From contig NZ_JBFUPW010000001.1 of the NCBI RefSeq assembly GCF_041360795.1, forward strand, positions 1,488,001 through 1,552,000: 64,000 nucleotides of DNA. The letters are read 5' to 3'. This document shows, in pieces, positions 46,515-55,802 of the stretch. Origin of the DNA: Arthrobacter_E sp041360795. GTDB taxonomy: Bacteria > Actinomycetota > Actinomycetes > Actinomycetales > Micrococcaceae. The first letter of the stretch is position 1, and each line of letters opens with the position of its first letter. The notes beneath the pieces are model-generated. The model did not search any database, had not been told where the DNA came from, and worked only from the letters and a program-made list of their open reading frames with translations. The position numbers were made by a program, and so were the translations under genes.

Positions 46515-47927
46515 GTGACAGAAAGTCTGCAACCCGACGAAGCCAGCACCACGGAAGCGGCCACGGAGACGTCCGCTGCCAAGCCCGCAGCACCGAGCCC
46601 GGCGGCGTTCGCCGCCCGGCCCAAGGCGCCTGCGGCCGCTCCCGCAGCGGTCCACGCCCCGGACACCACGGTGGATCTCACGGCGGCCCGCGCCTTCGGC
46701 CGGGTGGAAGGCGACGGTCACGTCTTCGTGACCGTCGGCGGCGAAGAGCACGTCGCCGGCCAGTACCCGGGCGTCTCGGCCGACGAGGCCCTGGCCTACT
46801 TCGCCCGCAAGTTCGAGGACATCACGGCACAGATCGACCTGCTGGAGAGCCGAGTGGAGGCCAAGGCCGCCGCCGGCGAGCTCCCCACCAGCCTCAAGCA
46901 CCTGCGCGAGCAGCTCGAGGCACGCAACGTCCTCGGCGACATCCGTGGTGCGCTGGACCGCGTGTCCTCGCTCGACGAGAAGGTGGCGGCTCTCATCGCG
47001 GAGCAGCGTGCGCACCAGGAGGCCGCCAAGGCCGCCGAGCTGAGTGCCCGCGAAGCCATCGTCGCCGAAGCCGAGACCATCTCCGCGCAGGACCCGGCGG
47101 CGACGCAGTGGAAGACCTCGAGCACCCGGATGAACGAGCTCTTCGACGCCTGGAAGGCCGCGCAGAAGTCCGGCGTCCGCCTGTCCAAGAGCGTCGAGGA
47201 AGGCCTGTGGAAGCGATTCCGCACTGCCCGCACCGTCTTCGACCGTCACCGACGCGCGTACTTCTCCCAGCTGGACAGCTCCAACGCCCAGGCGAAGGCC
47301 GTCAAGGAACAGCTGATCGCCGAGGCGGAGGAACTTCAGACGTCCACCGACTGGGGCCACGCGGCGGCGGAGTACCGCCGTCTTATGGATCAGTGGAAGG
47401 CCGCGCCGCGCGCCAGCCGCAAGGACGATGACGCGCTGTGGGCCCGCTTCCGTGCCGCCCAGGACGTCTTCTTCGCGGCACGCCAGGCCGCCAACGACGA
47501 GCTGGACGCGAGCTACTCGGCCAACCTGGCCGTCAAGGAGCAGCTCCTGCTGGAAGCCCAGGAACTCGTCCCGGTCTCCGACCTGGCCGCCGCCAAGAAG
47601 GGGCTCCAGTCGATCCGGGACCGCTGGGAGGAAGCCGGCCGCGTGCCGCGTGCCGACATGGGCCGCATCGAAGCCGCACTGCGCCGCGTGGAGGACGCCG
47701 TCCGCGAGGCCGAGGAGGAGAACTGGCGCCGGAGCGATCCCGAGGCCAAGGCCCGCAGCACCAGCATGATCGAACAGCTCGAAGCCACCATCGCGGGTCT
47801 GCGTGACGATCTGAGCGCCGCCGAGGCCAAGGGCGACGCCCGTGCCATCAAGAGCGCCCGTGAAGCGCTCGAAGCACGGGAACAGTGGCTCGAGGTGGTC
47901 CGCAACTCGGCCAAGGACCTCGGCTGA
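46515..47927 (+). CDS. DUF349 domain protein
   Basis: A 470-residue, mostly helical protein. After an Ala/Pro-rich N-terminus (about residues 1-55) and a short beta domain (FVTVGGEEHVAGQYPG), it has repeated DUF349 units of about 75 residues built around W-K/R-x(9-12)-F-R motifs (DAWKAAQKS...LWKRFRTA; DQWKAAPRA...LWARFRAA; DRWEEAGRV). The GTG at 46515 has AAGGAAAG upstream. The family occurs in bacteria without a settled function. It lies 100 bases after the cyclophilin gene and probably shares its transcript. Confidence 0.88.
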   Translation: MTESLQPDEASTTEAATETSAAKPAAPSPAAFAARPKAPAAAPAAVHAPDTTVDLTAARAFGRVEGDGHVFVTVGGEEHVAGQYPGVSADEALAYFARKFEDITAQIDLLESRVEAKAAAGELPTSLKHLREQLEARNVLGDIRGALDRVSSLDEKVAALIAEQRAHQEAAKAAELSAREAIVAEAETISAQDPAATQWKTSSTRMNELFDAWKAAQKSGVRLSKSVEEGLWKRFRTARTVFDRHRRAYFSQLDSSNAQAKAVKEQLIAEAEELQTSTDWGHAAAEYRRLMDQWKAAPRASRKDDDALWARFRAAQDVFFAARQAANDELDASYSANLAVKEQLLLEAQELVPVSDLAAAKKGLQSIRDRWEEAGRVPRADMGRIEAALRRVEDAVREAEEENWRRSDPEAKARSTSMIEQLEATIAGLRDDLSAAEAKGDARAIKSAREALEAREQWLEVVRNSAKDLG

Positions 47928-47965
47928 TCGGCTTACCCCCGCACTGAGCAGAAGGCACTGAACAG

Positions 47966-48010
47966 AAGGCCGCGGCCGCTGGAACCCAGGTTCCGGCGCC
48001 CGCGGCCTTT
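47966..48010 (+). terminator. Terminator after the DUF349 gene
   Basis: AAGGCCGCGG (47966-47975) pairs with CCGCGGCCTT (48000-48009), enclosing an inner GGAACC/GGTTCC stem, and is followed by TTGTGG. Just before it, GCACTGAGCAGAAG is repeated as GCACTGAACAGAAG. The rest of the gap to 48125 shows nothing I can name. Confidence 0.75.
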
Positions 48011-48125
48011 GTGGTCCTAAGCCTCCAGCGAGCCGATCCCCCGTCCACCGGCGGGACCATCCGGGTTGTCCACAGACCACGTCCCGGTGGTGTCGCGTGA
48101 CGGGTCCGCACGGCAGGATGCTGTC

Positions 48126-48710
48126 ATGGACTTCCCCACCGCGGCGCCGCCGGGCCGCCAGAGCCTCCTGCGCACCGGCCGGCCGTTCAGCAGATCCGAA
48201 TTGAATGGCCTGGTGCTGGACGGCCTGGCCCAGCCGCTCTCGCAGGACTGCTTCGCTTCCGGGACGGCCGTGGTGGATGCGCGACTGCGGGCCAGGGCAC
48301 TGGCGGACCGCATACCGCTCGAAGCACGGCAGCGTGTGGTGGCCGGGCGGCTGAGCGCGGCGTGGATCCATGGCCACTCCAAGGAGCCTGCGCGGCCTGT
48401 CCTCTACATCGCCCCTGGTCGCAGGGCCGGAACACTGCGCCACGGCCTGCGGGCTGAGCTCCACGACATCCAGCTGGGCAGCCACGACGTCGTCAGTCTG
48501 GGTGGAATCCTGGTGACGACTCCCCTGCGCACCGCACTGGACATCGCCTCTTCACTGCGCCCGGAGCTCGCGGTGCCCGTGCTGCGGAGCATGCTCGACG
48601 ACGGCGGCCGCGGCCTCAGCTGGCGGGTCCTCCGTCTGGCGGTGGAACACGCCGCTCCCCCACGGGTACGCGAGGCGGCGCTGGCCAAGGTGGACGCGTG
48701 CGTCCGTTAA
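48126..48710 (+). CDS. AbiEi-antitoxin-like orphan protein
   Basis: A 194-residue cytoplasmic protein. The pattern FSRSELNGLVLDG, a central AAWIHGHS...P segment and VTTPLRTALDIASSL resemble actinobacterial proteins annotated as AbiEi-family antitoxin-like; the family call is from memory and moderate. No AbiEii nucleotidyltransferase toxin is beside it; the neighbours are a DUF349 gene and convergent relA. ATG 48126 is preferred over 48066, which lies in non-conserved sequence. No Shine-Dalgarno is obvious. Confidence 0.65.
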   Translation: MDFPTAAPPGRQSLLRTGRPFSRSELNGLVLDGLAQPLSQDCFASGTAVVDARLRARALADRIPLEARQRVVAGRLSAAWIHGHSKEPARPVLYIAPGRRAGTLRHGLRAELHDIQLGSHDVVSLGGILVTTPLRTALDIASSLRPELAVPVLRSMLDDGGRGLSWRVLRLAVEHAAPPRVREAALAKVDACVR

Positions 48711-48733
48711 CGCCGGCGGAAACCCGCCGGCGT
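48710..48733. terminator. Bidirectional terminator between AbiEi-like gene and relA
   Basis: ACGCCGGCGG and CCGCCGGCGT form a perfect 10-bp stem with a 4-base loop, starting at the last base of the preceding stop codon. It serves converging genes; no U-tract is present. Confidence 0.65.
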
Positions 48734-48784
48734 GGAACGTCGTGCCGCTGGCAGTCAGGGGCAGGCCGGTCAAGGGCAGTCCGG

Positions 48785-51190
48785 TCAGCGGCGCTGTCCG
48801 CCGCCCGTCCGGTACACATCGAACACGCCGTCGATCCGGCGCACCGCGTTCAGGATGTGGTCCAGGTACTTCGGATCCCCCATCTCGAAGGCGAACCGGG
48901 AGATCGCCAGCCGGTCCTTCGAGGTGTGCACGCTGGCCTCGAGGATGTTCACGTGATTCTCGGAGAGCACCTTGGTGACGTCCATCAGGAGGCTCTTGCG
49001 GTCCAGTGCCTCGACCTGGATCTGGACCAGGTAGATGCTGCTGCGCGTCGGCGCCCATTCGACGTCCACGAACCGCTCGGGCTCGTGCGCGAGGGCAAGG
49101 GCGTTCGGACAATCGCTGCGGTGCACGGAGATGCCGGAGCCGCGGGTCACGTAACCGGTGATCGCATCCGGCGGCACCGGCGAACAGCACCGGGCCAGCT
49201 TGACCCAGACGTCGTCCACACCGCGCACGATCACGCCGGCGTCCGAAACCCTGCCGCTCGGGCTGTGGGTGCGGGCCGGAGTGAACTCCTCCTCGACCTC
49301 GGCCTGAGCCGGCTCCGTGAGCCGCTCCATGGCCCGCTCGACCACGGACTGCGTGGAGATGTGCCCGTCGCCGATCCCGGCGTAGAGGCCGGCCACGTCG
49401 ACGTACTTGAACGCATCGGCCAGGTACGTGAGATTCTCCGGGGTGAGGACCTTCGTCAGCGGGAGGCTCTGCTTGCGCATGGCCCGCGTGAGCATCTCCT
49501 TGCCCTTTTCGATGGATTCCTCGCGGCGTTCCTTCGTGAACCACTGCCGGATCTTGTTGCGGGCACGTGCGCTCTTGACGAAGTGCTGCCAGTCCTGGCT
49601 GGGGCCGGCCCCTTCGGCCTTGGAGGTGAAGACCTCCACCCGGTCACCGTGGCTGAGTTCCGAGTTCAGGGGAACCAGCTTGCCGTTCACCCGGGCGCCG
49701 ATGGTCCGGTGGCCGACCTCGGTGTGCACGGCGTAGGCGAAGTCCACGGGCGTGGCGCCGGCCGGCAGGGTCATGATCTCCCCCTTGGGGGTGAACACGA
49801 ACACCTCGTTGGTGCTGATCTCGTGCCGCAGACTGTCCAGGAAGTCGCCCGGATCCACCGTCTCGCGCTGCATGTCCACGAGCGAACGGAGCCAGCCCAT
49901 CTCGCCTTCGCGGGGCGTGCCGGCGGCCCGGGCCTGGTGCTTGTACTTCCAGTGCGCCGCGACACCGTACTCGGCGTTGCGGTGCATCTCGTGGGTGCGG
50001 ATCTGGATCTCGACCGTCCTGCCGCCCGGTCCGATCACCGAGGTGTGCAGGGACATGTACATGTTGAACTTCGGGATGGCGATGTAGTCCTTGAAGCGCC
50101 CCGGAATCGGCTTCCAGAGGGAATGGACCACGCCGAGTGCGGCGTAACAGTCCTTGACGCTGTCCACCAGGACCCGCACGCCGAGCAGGTCGTTGATGTC
50201 GTCGAATTCCTTCTCCCGCACCACCATCTTCTGGTAGATGGAGTAGTAGTGCTTCGGCCGGCCCGTGATGGTCGCCTTGATGCGCGCTTCCCGCAGTTCC
50301 TCGGCCACCATCTCGCGGATGCTGCCGAGCAGTTCCTCACGCTCGGGGGTCCGGGCGCTGACCATCCGGACGAACTCCTCGTAGACCCGCGGGTAGAGGG
50401 CGGCGAAGGAGAGATCCTCCAGCTCCCACTTCACCGTGTTCATGCCGAGGCGGTGGGCCAGCGGGGCGAAGATGTCGAGGGTTTCGCGGGCCTTCTTGGC
50501 CGACGACTCGGCGGTGACGAACCGCCAGGTCCGCGCATTGTGGAGACGGTCGGCGAGTTTGATCATGAGGACGCGGATGTCCTTGGCCATCGCCACGACC
50601 ATTTTGCGGACGGTCTCGGCCTGGGCGGCGTCGCCGTACGTGACCTTGTCGAGCTTGGTCACGCCGTCCACCAGTATGGCCACCTCGGGACCGAAGTCCT
50701 TGGAGAGCTGGTCCAGGGTGTAGTCGGTGTCCTCCACCGTGTCATGCAGCAGGGCCGCGGCCAGCGTGGTGCCACTCATGCCGAGCTCGGCCAGAATGGT
50801 CGCCACGGCCACGGGGTGGGTGATGTACGGGTCCCCGCTCTTGCGCTTCTGGCCACGGTGGTGAAGTTCCGCGGTGTCGTAGGCGCGCTGGAGGTATTCG
50901 AGGTCCTCGCGCGGATTGTTGCTGCGCACCGTCCGGAGCAGCGGTTCGAGGATCGGCGAATAGCTCAGGCCACCACGGCCCGTGAGGCGTGCCAGTCGCG
51001 AGAGCGTGCGTTCCCGCCGCCCCGGGAAGGTGGCCTTCGCCGCCGAATTGTCCACGGGGACGCCCACCACGGTGTGCCCCGGCGCCTGCAGCGCAGTGCG
51101 CTCCGCCGTCGTCGCGGGCGCCGCCGAGCGCTCGGCACCCACGGGTGCCTCATCCTCCGGGGTCGAACCCGGTGCTGAACCGTCCACCAC
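48785..51190 (-). CDS. relA: Bifunctional (p)ppGpp synthetase/hydrolase
   Basis: Stringent-response enzyme that makes and degrades (p)ppGpp in response to uncharged tRNA on the ribosome. Domains in order: a disordered N-terminus of about 80 residues, an HD hydrolase domain (HHRGQKRKSGDPYITHP, LLHDTVEDTDYT with the HDxxED motif intact), a synthetase domain (GRPKHYYSIYQKM, DLLGVRVLVDSVKDCYAALG), a TGS domain and a C-terminal ACT domain. With 801 residues and an intact HD motif it is the long Rel type expected as the sole such enzyme. The GTG at 51190 follows GGAGG; -10 TAGAAT lies at 51227-51222. Confidence 0.96.
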   Translation of the reverse strand: MVDGSAPGSTPEDEAPVGAERSAAPATTAERTALQAPGHTVVGVPVDNSAAKATFPGRRERTLSRLARLTGRGGLSYSPILEPLLRTVRSNNPREDLEYLQRAYDTAELHHRGQKRKSGDPYITHPVAVATILAELGMSGTTLAAALLHDTVEDTDYTLDQLSKDFGPEVAILVDGVTKLDKVTYGDAAQAETVRKMVVAMAKDIRVLMIKLADRLHNARTWRFVTAESSAKKARETLDIFAPLAHRLGMNTVKWELEDLSFAALYPRVYEEFVRMVSARTPEREELLGSIREMVAEELREARIKATITGRPKHYYSIYQKMVVREKEFDDINDLLGVRVLVDSVKDCYAALGVVHSLWKPIPGRFKDYIAIPKFNMYMSLHTSVIGPGGRTVEIQIRTHEMHRNAEYGVAAHWKYKHQARAAGTPREGEMGWLRSLVDMQRETVDPGDFLDSLRHEISTNEVFVFTPKGEIMTLPAGATPVDFAYAVHTEVGHRTIGARVNGKLVPLNSELSHGDRVEVFTSKAEGAGPSQDWQHFVKSARARNKIRQWFTKERREESIEKGKEMLTRAMRKQSLPLTKVLTPENLTYLADAFKYVDVAGLYAGIGDGHISTQSVVERAMERLTEPAQAEVEEEFTPARTHSPSGRVSDAGVIVRGVDDVWVKLARCCSPVPPDAITGYVTRGSGISVHRSDCPNALALAHEPERFVDVEWAPTRSSIYLVQIQVEALDRKSLLMDVTKVLSENHVNILEASVHTSKDRLAISRFAFEMGDPKYLDHILNAVRRIDGVFDVYRTGGGQRR

Positions 51191-51221
51191 AGTTGTTCCT
51201 CCCCACGGACTTAATTCACCA

Positions 51222-51227
51222 ATTCTA
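51222..51227 (-). promoter_or_regulatory. relA promoter -10
   Basis: TAGAAT on the minus strand between the secF terminator and relA, implying a start near 51215 and a 25-base leader containing GGGGAGG. No good -35 is present at 17 bases. It gives relA expression independent of secDF. Confidence 0.5.
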
Positions 51228-51253
51228 ATCCGTTCCCGCAGCTTAAAAGGACG

Positions 51254-51289
51254 AAAGGCCGTCCCCACCCGCAGGTGGGGACGGCCTTT
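51254..51289 (-). terminator. secF terminator
   Basis: AAAGGCCGTCCCCACC pairs over 16 bp with GGTGGGGACGGCCTTT, with a 4-base loop; the minus-strand 3' side ends in TTTCGTCC and then TTTT. It is a strong terminator that separates the yajC-secD-secF transcript from relA. Confidence 0.85.
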
Positions 51290-51315
51290 CAATGTCAGAA
51301 CCGATCGACGGCGCC

Positions 51316-52320
51316 TCAGACGCCTTCGACGACGGCCTCACTGCGGCCACGCCGCTCGTGAACCTTCGCCGCCTGAGCCTTCAGCGTCGCCTCGCCGTGA
51401 CGCAGCCACGCGTAGAGCGGCGCGGAGACGTAGAGCGTGGCGAGGGTGCCGAGGATGATGCCCACGAACAGCGCGAGCGAGAGGTCGCGCAGGGTGCCCG
51501 CACCCAGCAGACCGGCCCCGATGAACAGGATGGCGGCCACCGGCAGGACGGCGACGACACTGGTGTTGATCGACCGGACCAGGGTCTGGTTGACCGCCAG
51601 GTTGACCTCCTCGTCGAAGGTGCGGCGCGTGGAGGTCAGCAGATCGGCGGTGTTCTCCCGGATCTTGTCGAAGACCACCACCGTGTCGTACAGCGAGTAG
51701 CTCAGCACCGTCAGGAAGCCGATGATGGCGCTCGGCGTCACCTCGAAGTCACTGACGGCATAGATGCCGGCCGTGATGATGAGCGTGACCGCCATGCCGG
51801 CCAGCGCCGCCAGCGACATCTTCCAGGTCCGGAAGTACAGCGCCATGAGCACCGCGGCGAGAAGGACGAAGATGATGAGGCCGAGCAGGGCCTGCTGGCT
51901 CACATCGGCGCCCCAGGTCGGGCCGATGAAGGTCGAGGTGACCTTGTCGTCACCCACGCCGTAGGCCTTGGCCAGGCTGTCGCGAAGCTGGGTGGTCTGC
52001 TCATCCGTCAGCTTGTCCGTCTGGACGCGCATGGTGTCGCCGGCGATATTGGCGACACGCGGAGCGGACCCCTGCACGACCTGCCGCACCGCGTCCTCGC
52101 CGAGGCGCTGATCGGTGCTGTGGACGTTGGAAATGGTGAACTCGGAGCCGCCCCGGAACTCGATGCCGAGGTTGAAGCCCCCCTTGAGCACCGGCACCAT
52201 GATGGACAGCAGGACCGCCACGCCGGCGATCAGCATCCAGAGCTTCTTGCGCCCCACGAATTCGTAGGAACGCTTACCGGTGTAGAGCTCGTTGCCGAAA
52301 CGTGCGAAGACTGTTGACAT
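51316..52320 (-). CDS. secF: Protein-export membrane protein SecF
   Basis: Partner of SecD in the proton-driven SecDF complex that helps pull proteins across the Sec channel. The 334-residue protein has six membrane helices, the first periplasmic segment with LGIEFRGGSEFTI, and the family signature SLYDTVVVFDKIRENT. It starts two bases after the secD stop. Length and order are normal. Confidence 0.96.
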   Translation of the reverse strand: MSTVFARFGNELYTGKRSYEFVGRKKLWMLIAGVAVLLSIMVPVLKGGFNLGIEFRGGSEFTISNVHSTDQRLGEDAVRQVVQGSAPRVANIAGDTMRVQTDKLTDEQTTQLRDSLAKAYGVGDDKVTSTFIGPTWGADVSQQALLGLIIFVLLAAVLMALYFRTWKMSLAALAGMAVTLIITAGIYAVSDFEVTPSAIIGFLTVLSYSLYDTVVVFDKIRENTADLLTSTRRTFDEEVNLAVNQTLVRSINTSVVAVLPVAAILFIGAGLLGAGTLRDLSLALFVGIILGTLATLYVSAPLYAWLRHGEATLKAQAAKVHERRGRSEAVVEGV

Positions 52321-52322
52321 GG

Positions 52323-54080
52323 CTACTTGCCTTCCTTTCCGGCGTCTTCCGCCTCAGTGCCCTGCTCGCGCTCGGCACGACGGCGTTCGGCGATGGTCAG
52401 ACGGCGTTCGGCTTCGGCCTGCGCACGGCTGTTCTTGGCCGGCACCGGGGCGCCGGCGGTCACCAGGTCCTCGGGAGTGCGGACACGGCCTGCGCCGCGG
52501 TACAGCGGCACGGCGCCCAGGTTCCGCGGGTCCAGACCGGAGAACCGGTGGCCTTCGCCGAAGAACTTGGTCTTGGCAAGGAGCTGCAGCGTCGGGTGCG
52601 TGAAGAGGAACACGACCAGAAGGTCGGCGAGGGCCGTCAGACCCAGCGTGAAGGCGAAGCCCCGCACGTTGCCCACCGCCACGAAGTACAACACGACGGC
52701 GGCCAGCAGGTTCACCGCCTTGGACGCCAGGATGGTGCGCTTGGCGCGGCGCCAGCCGTTCTCCACCGCGGCCACCAGACCGCGTCCGTCACGCAGTTCG
52801 TCACGGATGCGTTCGAAGTAGACGATGAACGAGTCCGCCGTCTGGCCGATGGCCACGATCAGACCAGCCACACCGGCGAGCGAGAGGCGGTAATTCTGCG
52901 CCCAGCCCAGCAGGGTGATCGCCAGGTACGTGATGACACCCGCCACGACCAGGGAGGCGACGGTCACGAAACCGAGGGCCCGGTACTGGAAGAGCGAGTA
53001 GATGACCACCAGCAGCAGACCGATGAGGCCTGCGATCAGACCCATCTTGAGCTGCTCGCCACCGAGGGTCGCGGAGATCTGTTCCTGGGACTGGATCTCG
53101 AAGCTGATCGGCAGGGCGCCGTACCGCAGCTGGTCCGACAGGGCCTTGGCGCTGGCCTCAGTGAAGTTGCCCGTGATCTGCGGACGGCCATCGGTGATGA
53201 CGGCCAGCGATCGCGGAGCGGACAGCACCTTGTCGTCCAGGACGATCGCGAACTGTGCGCGCGGATCGCTGCCGTTCTCGCCGCCGCCGGCGACGTAGAA
53301 CTGGTTCAGACGCTGCGTGACGTCCTTGAAGATCTTGGTGCCCTGGTCGTTGAACTGGATGTTCACGGCCCATTCGTTCGTCACGGCGCCCTGGCGGCCC
53401 TGCTGCAGACCGTAAGAGGACGTCACGATGTCCTGGCCCTTGACCTCGACCGGCCCGAGGACGTACTTGATGGCCGGCTGTCCGTTCGCGGCCGGCTGGC
53501 ACGTGACCAGCGGCTTGGTCGGATCGGAGCGCTTGACGCCACCCTTGTCCAGGGTGGAGCAGTCCATCGCCTCGAACTCCTTCAGCACGGGCGCCGTGAT
53601 CCAGGCGCTGTCGCTGGCATCCTTCGGCGTCGTGGGCTTCGGAAGCTTGCTGGCCGGGGTGCGCTGCGCCTCGGGGACCGGCGTGCCGGCGCCCGCCGTG
53701 ATGACCGGCCGGAAGTTCATATCCGCCGACGCCTGGATCAGGTCGCGCTCCTCCTTGGTCGGAGTGCCCGGCATCGAGACGACCACGTTACGGCCGCCCT
53801 GCGTGCTGATCTCCGACTCGGAGACGCCGGAGCCGTCAACACGCTGGCGGATGATCTCCACCGCCTGGTTGAGCTGCTCCGAGCTGACCGAGGCACTGCC
53901 CTCGACGCGCGGCGCCAGGATCATCTGGGTGCCGCCTTCGAGGTCGAGGGCGAGTTTGGGCGTCCAGCTGGATGCGCCGGACAACGCTCCCCCGGCCATG
54001 ACTGCTGTCATGGCAAGGGTCAAAGCGACAAGCCAGAGCAGCGTTCTGCGCGCCACCCTTATGGGGCCGGTCTTAGCCAT
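52323..54080 (-). CDS. secD: Protein-export membrane protein SecD
   Basis: A 585-residue inner-membrane protein with six predicted helices: one at the N-terminus (about residues 12-32), then a large extracytoplasmic domain (about 35-370, starting LALDLEGGTQMIL) with an inserted low-complexity section, then five helices. The conserved AGLIVAIGQTADSFIVYFERIRDE segment (in pieces) holds family residues. The C-terminal 80 residues are cytoplasmic, charged and rich in Arg, Glu and Ala. It lies between yajC and secF. Confidence 0.96.
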   Translation of the reverse strand: MAKTGPIRVARRTLLWLVALTLAMTAVMAGGALSGASSWTPKLALDLEGGTQMILAPRVEGSASVSSEQLNQAVEIIRQRVDGSGVSESEISTQGGRNVVVSMPGTPTKEERDLIQASADMNFRPVITAGAGTPVPEAQRTPASKLPKPTTPKDASDSAWITAPVLKEFEAMDCSTLDKGGVKRSDPTKPLVTCQPAANGQPAIKYVLGPVEVKGQDIVTSSYGLQQGRQGAVTNEWAVNIQFNDQGTKIFKDVTQRLNQFYVAGGGENGSDPRAQFAIVLDDKVLSAPRSLAVITDGRPQITGNFTEASAKALSDQLRYGALPISFEIQSQEQISATLGGEQLKMGLIAGLIGLLLVVIYSLFQYRALGFVTVASLVVAGVITYLAITLLGWAQNYRLSLAGVAGLIVAIGQTADSFIVYFERIRDELRDGRGLVAAVENGWRRAKRTILASKAVNLLAAVVLYFVAVGNVRGFAFTLGLTALADLLVVFLFTHPTLQLLAKTKFFGEGHRFSGLDPRNLGAVPLYRGAGRVRTPEDLVTAGAPVPAKNSRAQAEAERRLTIAERRRAEREQGTEAEDAGKEGK

Positions 54081-54131
54081 CTATGAGGTCCTTTGGGGCT
54101 ACGTGGCAAGGCCACGGAAGGTGTTCAGGGG

Positions 54132-54557
54132 CTACTTGCTGTCGCCGTTCAGGCGCTTGAGAGTCTCTTCCGGCGTCTCGGCGGCGGTGCCGGGAGCGAC
54201 GTCGTCCTTGACCGTCTCGGGGAGCTCAACGGCCGGGGCGGTCTGCGCCTCAGTCACGGTCTCCTCGACGGGAGCGACAGTCTCAGCCTCAGCGGCGGCC
54301 GGCTCGACGACCTTCGCGATCGCCTGACGGTGCACGGTGGCCAGGTGGCCGGGGGAAAGCTCCAGGACGACCTTGTTCTCCGTCTCATCGATGGAGCGGA
54401 TGGTGCCGAACAGGCCGAAGCTGGTCATGACGTCGACGCCCGGTGCGAACTTGGACTGCATCTGCTGCTGCTGTTGCTGGGTCTTCTTGTTCCGGCGCAT
54501 CATGAAGAACATCAGGACGGCCAGGGCGGCCAGCATCAAGAGCAAGGTGGGATCCAC
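54132..54557 (-). CDS. yajC: Preprotein translocase subunit YajC
   Basis: Small SecDF-associated membrane protein. The 141-residue chain has an N-terminal membrane helix (about 4-20), a polyglutamine stretch, and the YajC core GVDVMTSFGLFGTI. The C-terminal 55 residues are acidic and Ala/Glu/Pro-rich, longer than in E. coli. The GTG at 54557 follows GGAAA. It opens yajC-secD-secF, after a 135-base gap from ruvB. Confidence 0.92.
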   Translation of the reverse strand: MDPTLLLMLAALAVLMFFMMRRNKKTQQQQQQMQSKFAPGVDVMTSFGLFGTIRSIDETENKVVLELSPGHLATVHRQAIAKVVEPAAAEAETVAPVEETVTEAQTAPAVELPETVKDDVAPGTAAETPEETLKRLNGDSK

Positions 54558-54692
54558 GGATCATTTCCAATCGTTGCGTTCAGGCAGGGGGTCGCCGCAC
54601 CCGTGAAGGGGCGGGCGTCAACACAGTCTACGGGCAAAAACCGGGAGAACAGTGTCAAGCGGCCGGGCGCAACGATGCCGGGCGCTCCCGCG

Positions 54693-55802
54693 TCAATCGC
54701 TGAAGCCGGACCCGTCGTCGTCCAGGAGAAGAGGCTGGAACGCCTCCTCCACCAGGCCCGCGGCGGCGAACTGCTCCCGCCCGAACACGCCGTCAGGAAC
54801 GACGAAACCGAGGTGCGTCCAGGCCGCGGCCATCGCGATCCGTCCGCGGGGCGTGCGGCCGACCAGCCCTTCACGGACGAGGAACGGCTCGGCCACCGTC
54901 TCCACGGTCTCCGGCTCCTCTCCCACGGCGATCGCCAGGGTGGACAGACCGACGGGGCCGCCACCGAACTTCGTCACCAGGGCCTCCAGCACGGAGCGGT
55001 CCAGGCGGTCCAGACCACGCGAGTCCACTTCGTACATGTCGAGGGCAGCGCCCGCGGTCCGGGCGTCGATCTGGTCGATCCCGTGCACGAGCGCCCAGTC
55101 CCGCACCCGGCGGAGGAGGCGGTTCGCGATACGGGGCGTGCCGCGCGAACGGCCCGCGATTTCACTGAAACCGGCGGACGACACCTTCAGATCGAGGAGC
55201 CCGGCGGAACGCCGCAGCACGAGCTCCAGTTCCTCCACGGCATAGAACTCCAGGTGGCCGGTGAATCCGAAGCGGTCACGGAGCGGCCCGGGCAGGAGAC
55301 CCGCACGCGTCGTGGCGCCCACCAGGGTGAACGGAGGAAGCTCGAGCGGGATCGCCGTGGCGCCCGCCCCCTTGCCGACCACGATGTCGACCCTGAAGTC
55401 CTCCATCGCCATGTACAGCATCTCCTCGGCGGGCCGGGACATACGGTGGATCTCGTCGAGGAAGAGTACCTCCCCTTCGCTGAGCGAGGAGAGGATCGCG
55501 GCGAGATCACCGGCATGCTGGATGGCGGGACCGCTGCTGATACGCAGGGGCGCGTTCATCTCGGCCGCGATGATCATGGCCAGCGTGGTCTTGCCCAGGC
55601 CGGGAGGGCCGGAGAGCAGGACGTGATCGGCGCTCTTGCCGCGTAGCCGGGATGCTTCCAGCACGAGCTTGAGCTGCTGCCGGACCCGGGCCTGACCGAC
55701 GAAGTCATCGAGGTTCTTCGGCCGCAGCGCGGCTTCGATGACCCGTTCCTCGGGCTCCTCGCCTCCGCGGACCAGCGAGTCTTCGGGCGTGCCGTCAGCC
55801 AC
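54693..55802 (-). CDS. ruvB: Holliday junction branch-migration helicase RuvB
   Basis: AAA+ motor that drives branch migration with RuvA. The 369-residue protein has Walker A SGPPGLGKTTLAM, Walker B EVLFLDEIHRMS, sensor LVGATTRAGLLPGPLRDRF and a C-terminal winged-helix domain (DRLDRSVLEALVTKFGGGPVG in part). Its GTG overlaps the ruvA stop by eight bases. It is probably induced with ruvA by DNA damage through the SOS box at 56464-56479. Confidence 0.97.
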   Translation of the reverse strand: MADGTPEDSLVRGGEEPEERVIEAALRPKNLDDFVGQARVRQQLKLVLEASRLRGKSADHVLLSGPPGLGKTTLAMIIAAEMNAPLRISSGPAIQHAGDLAAILSSLSEGEVLFLDEIHRMSRPAEEMLYMAMEDFRVDIVVGKGAGATAIPLELPPFTLVGATTRAGLLPGPLRDRFGFTGHLEFYAVEELELVLRRSAGLLDLKVSSAGFSEIAGRSRGTPRIANRLLRRVRDWALVHGIDQIDARTAGAALDMYEVDSRGLDRLDRSVLEALVTKFGGGPVGLSTLAIAVGEEPETVETVAEPFLVREGLVGRTPRGRIAMAAAWTHLGFVVPDGVFGREQFAAAGLVEEAFQPLLLDDDGSGFSD

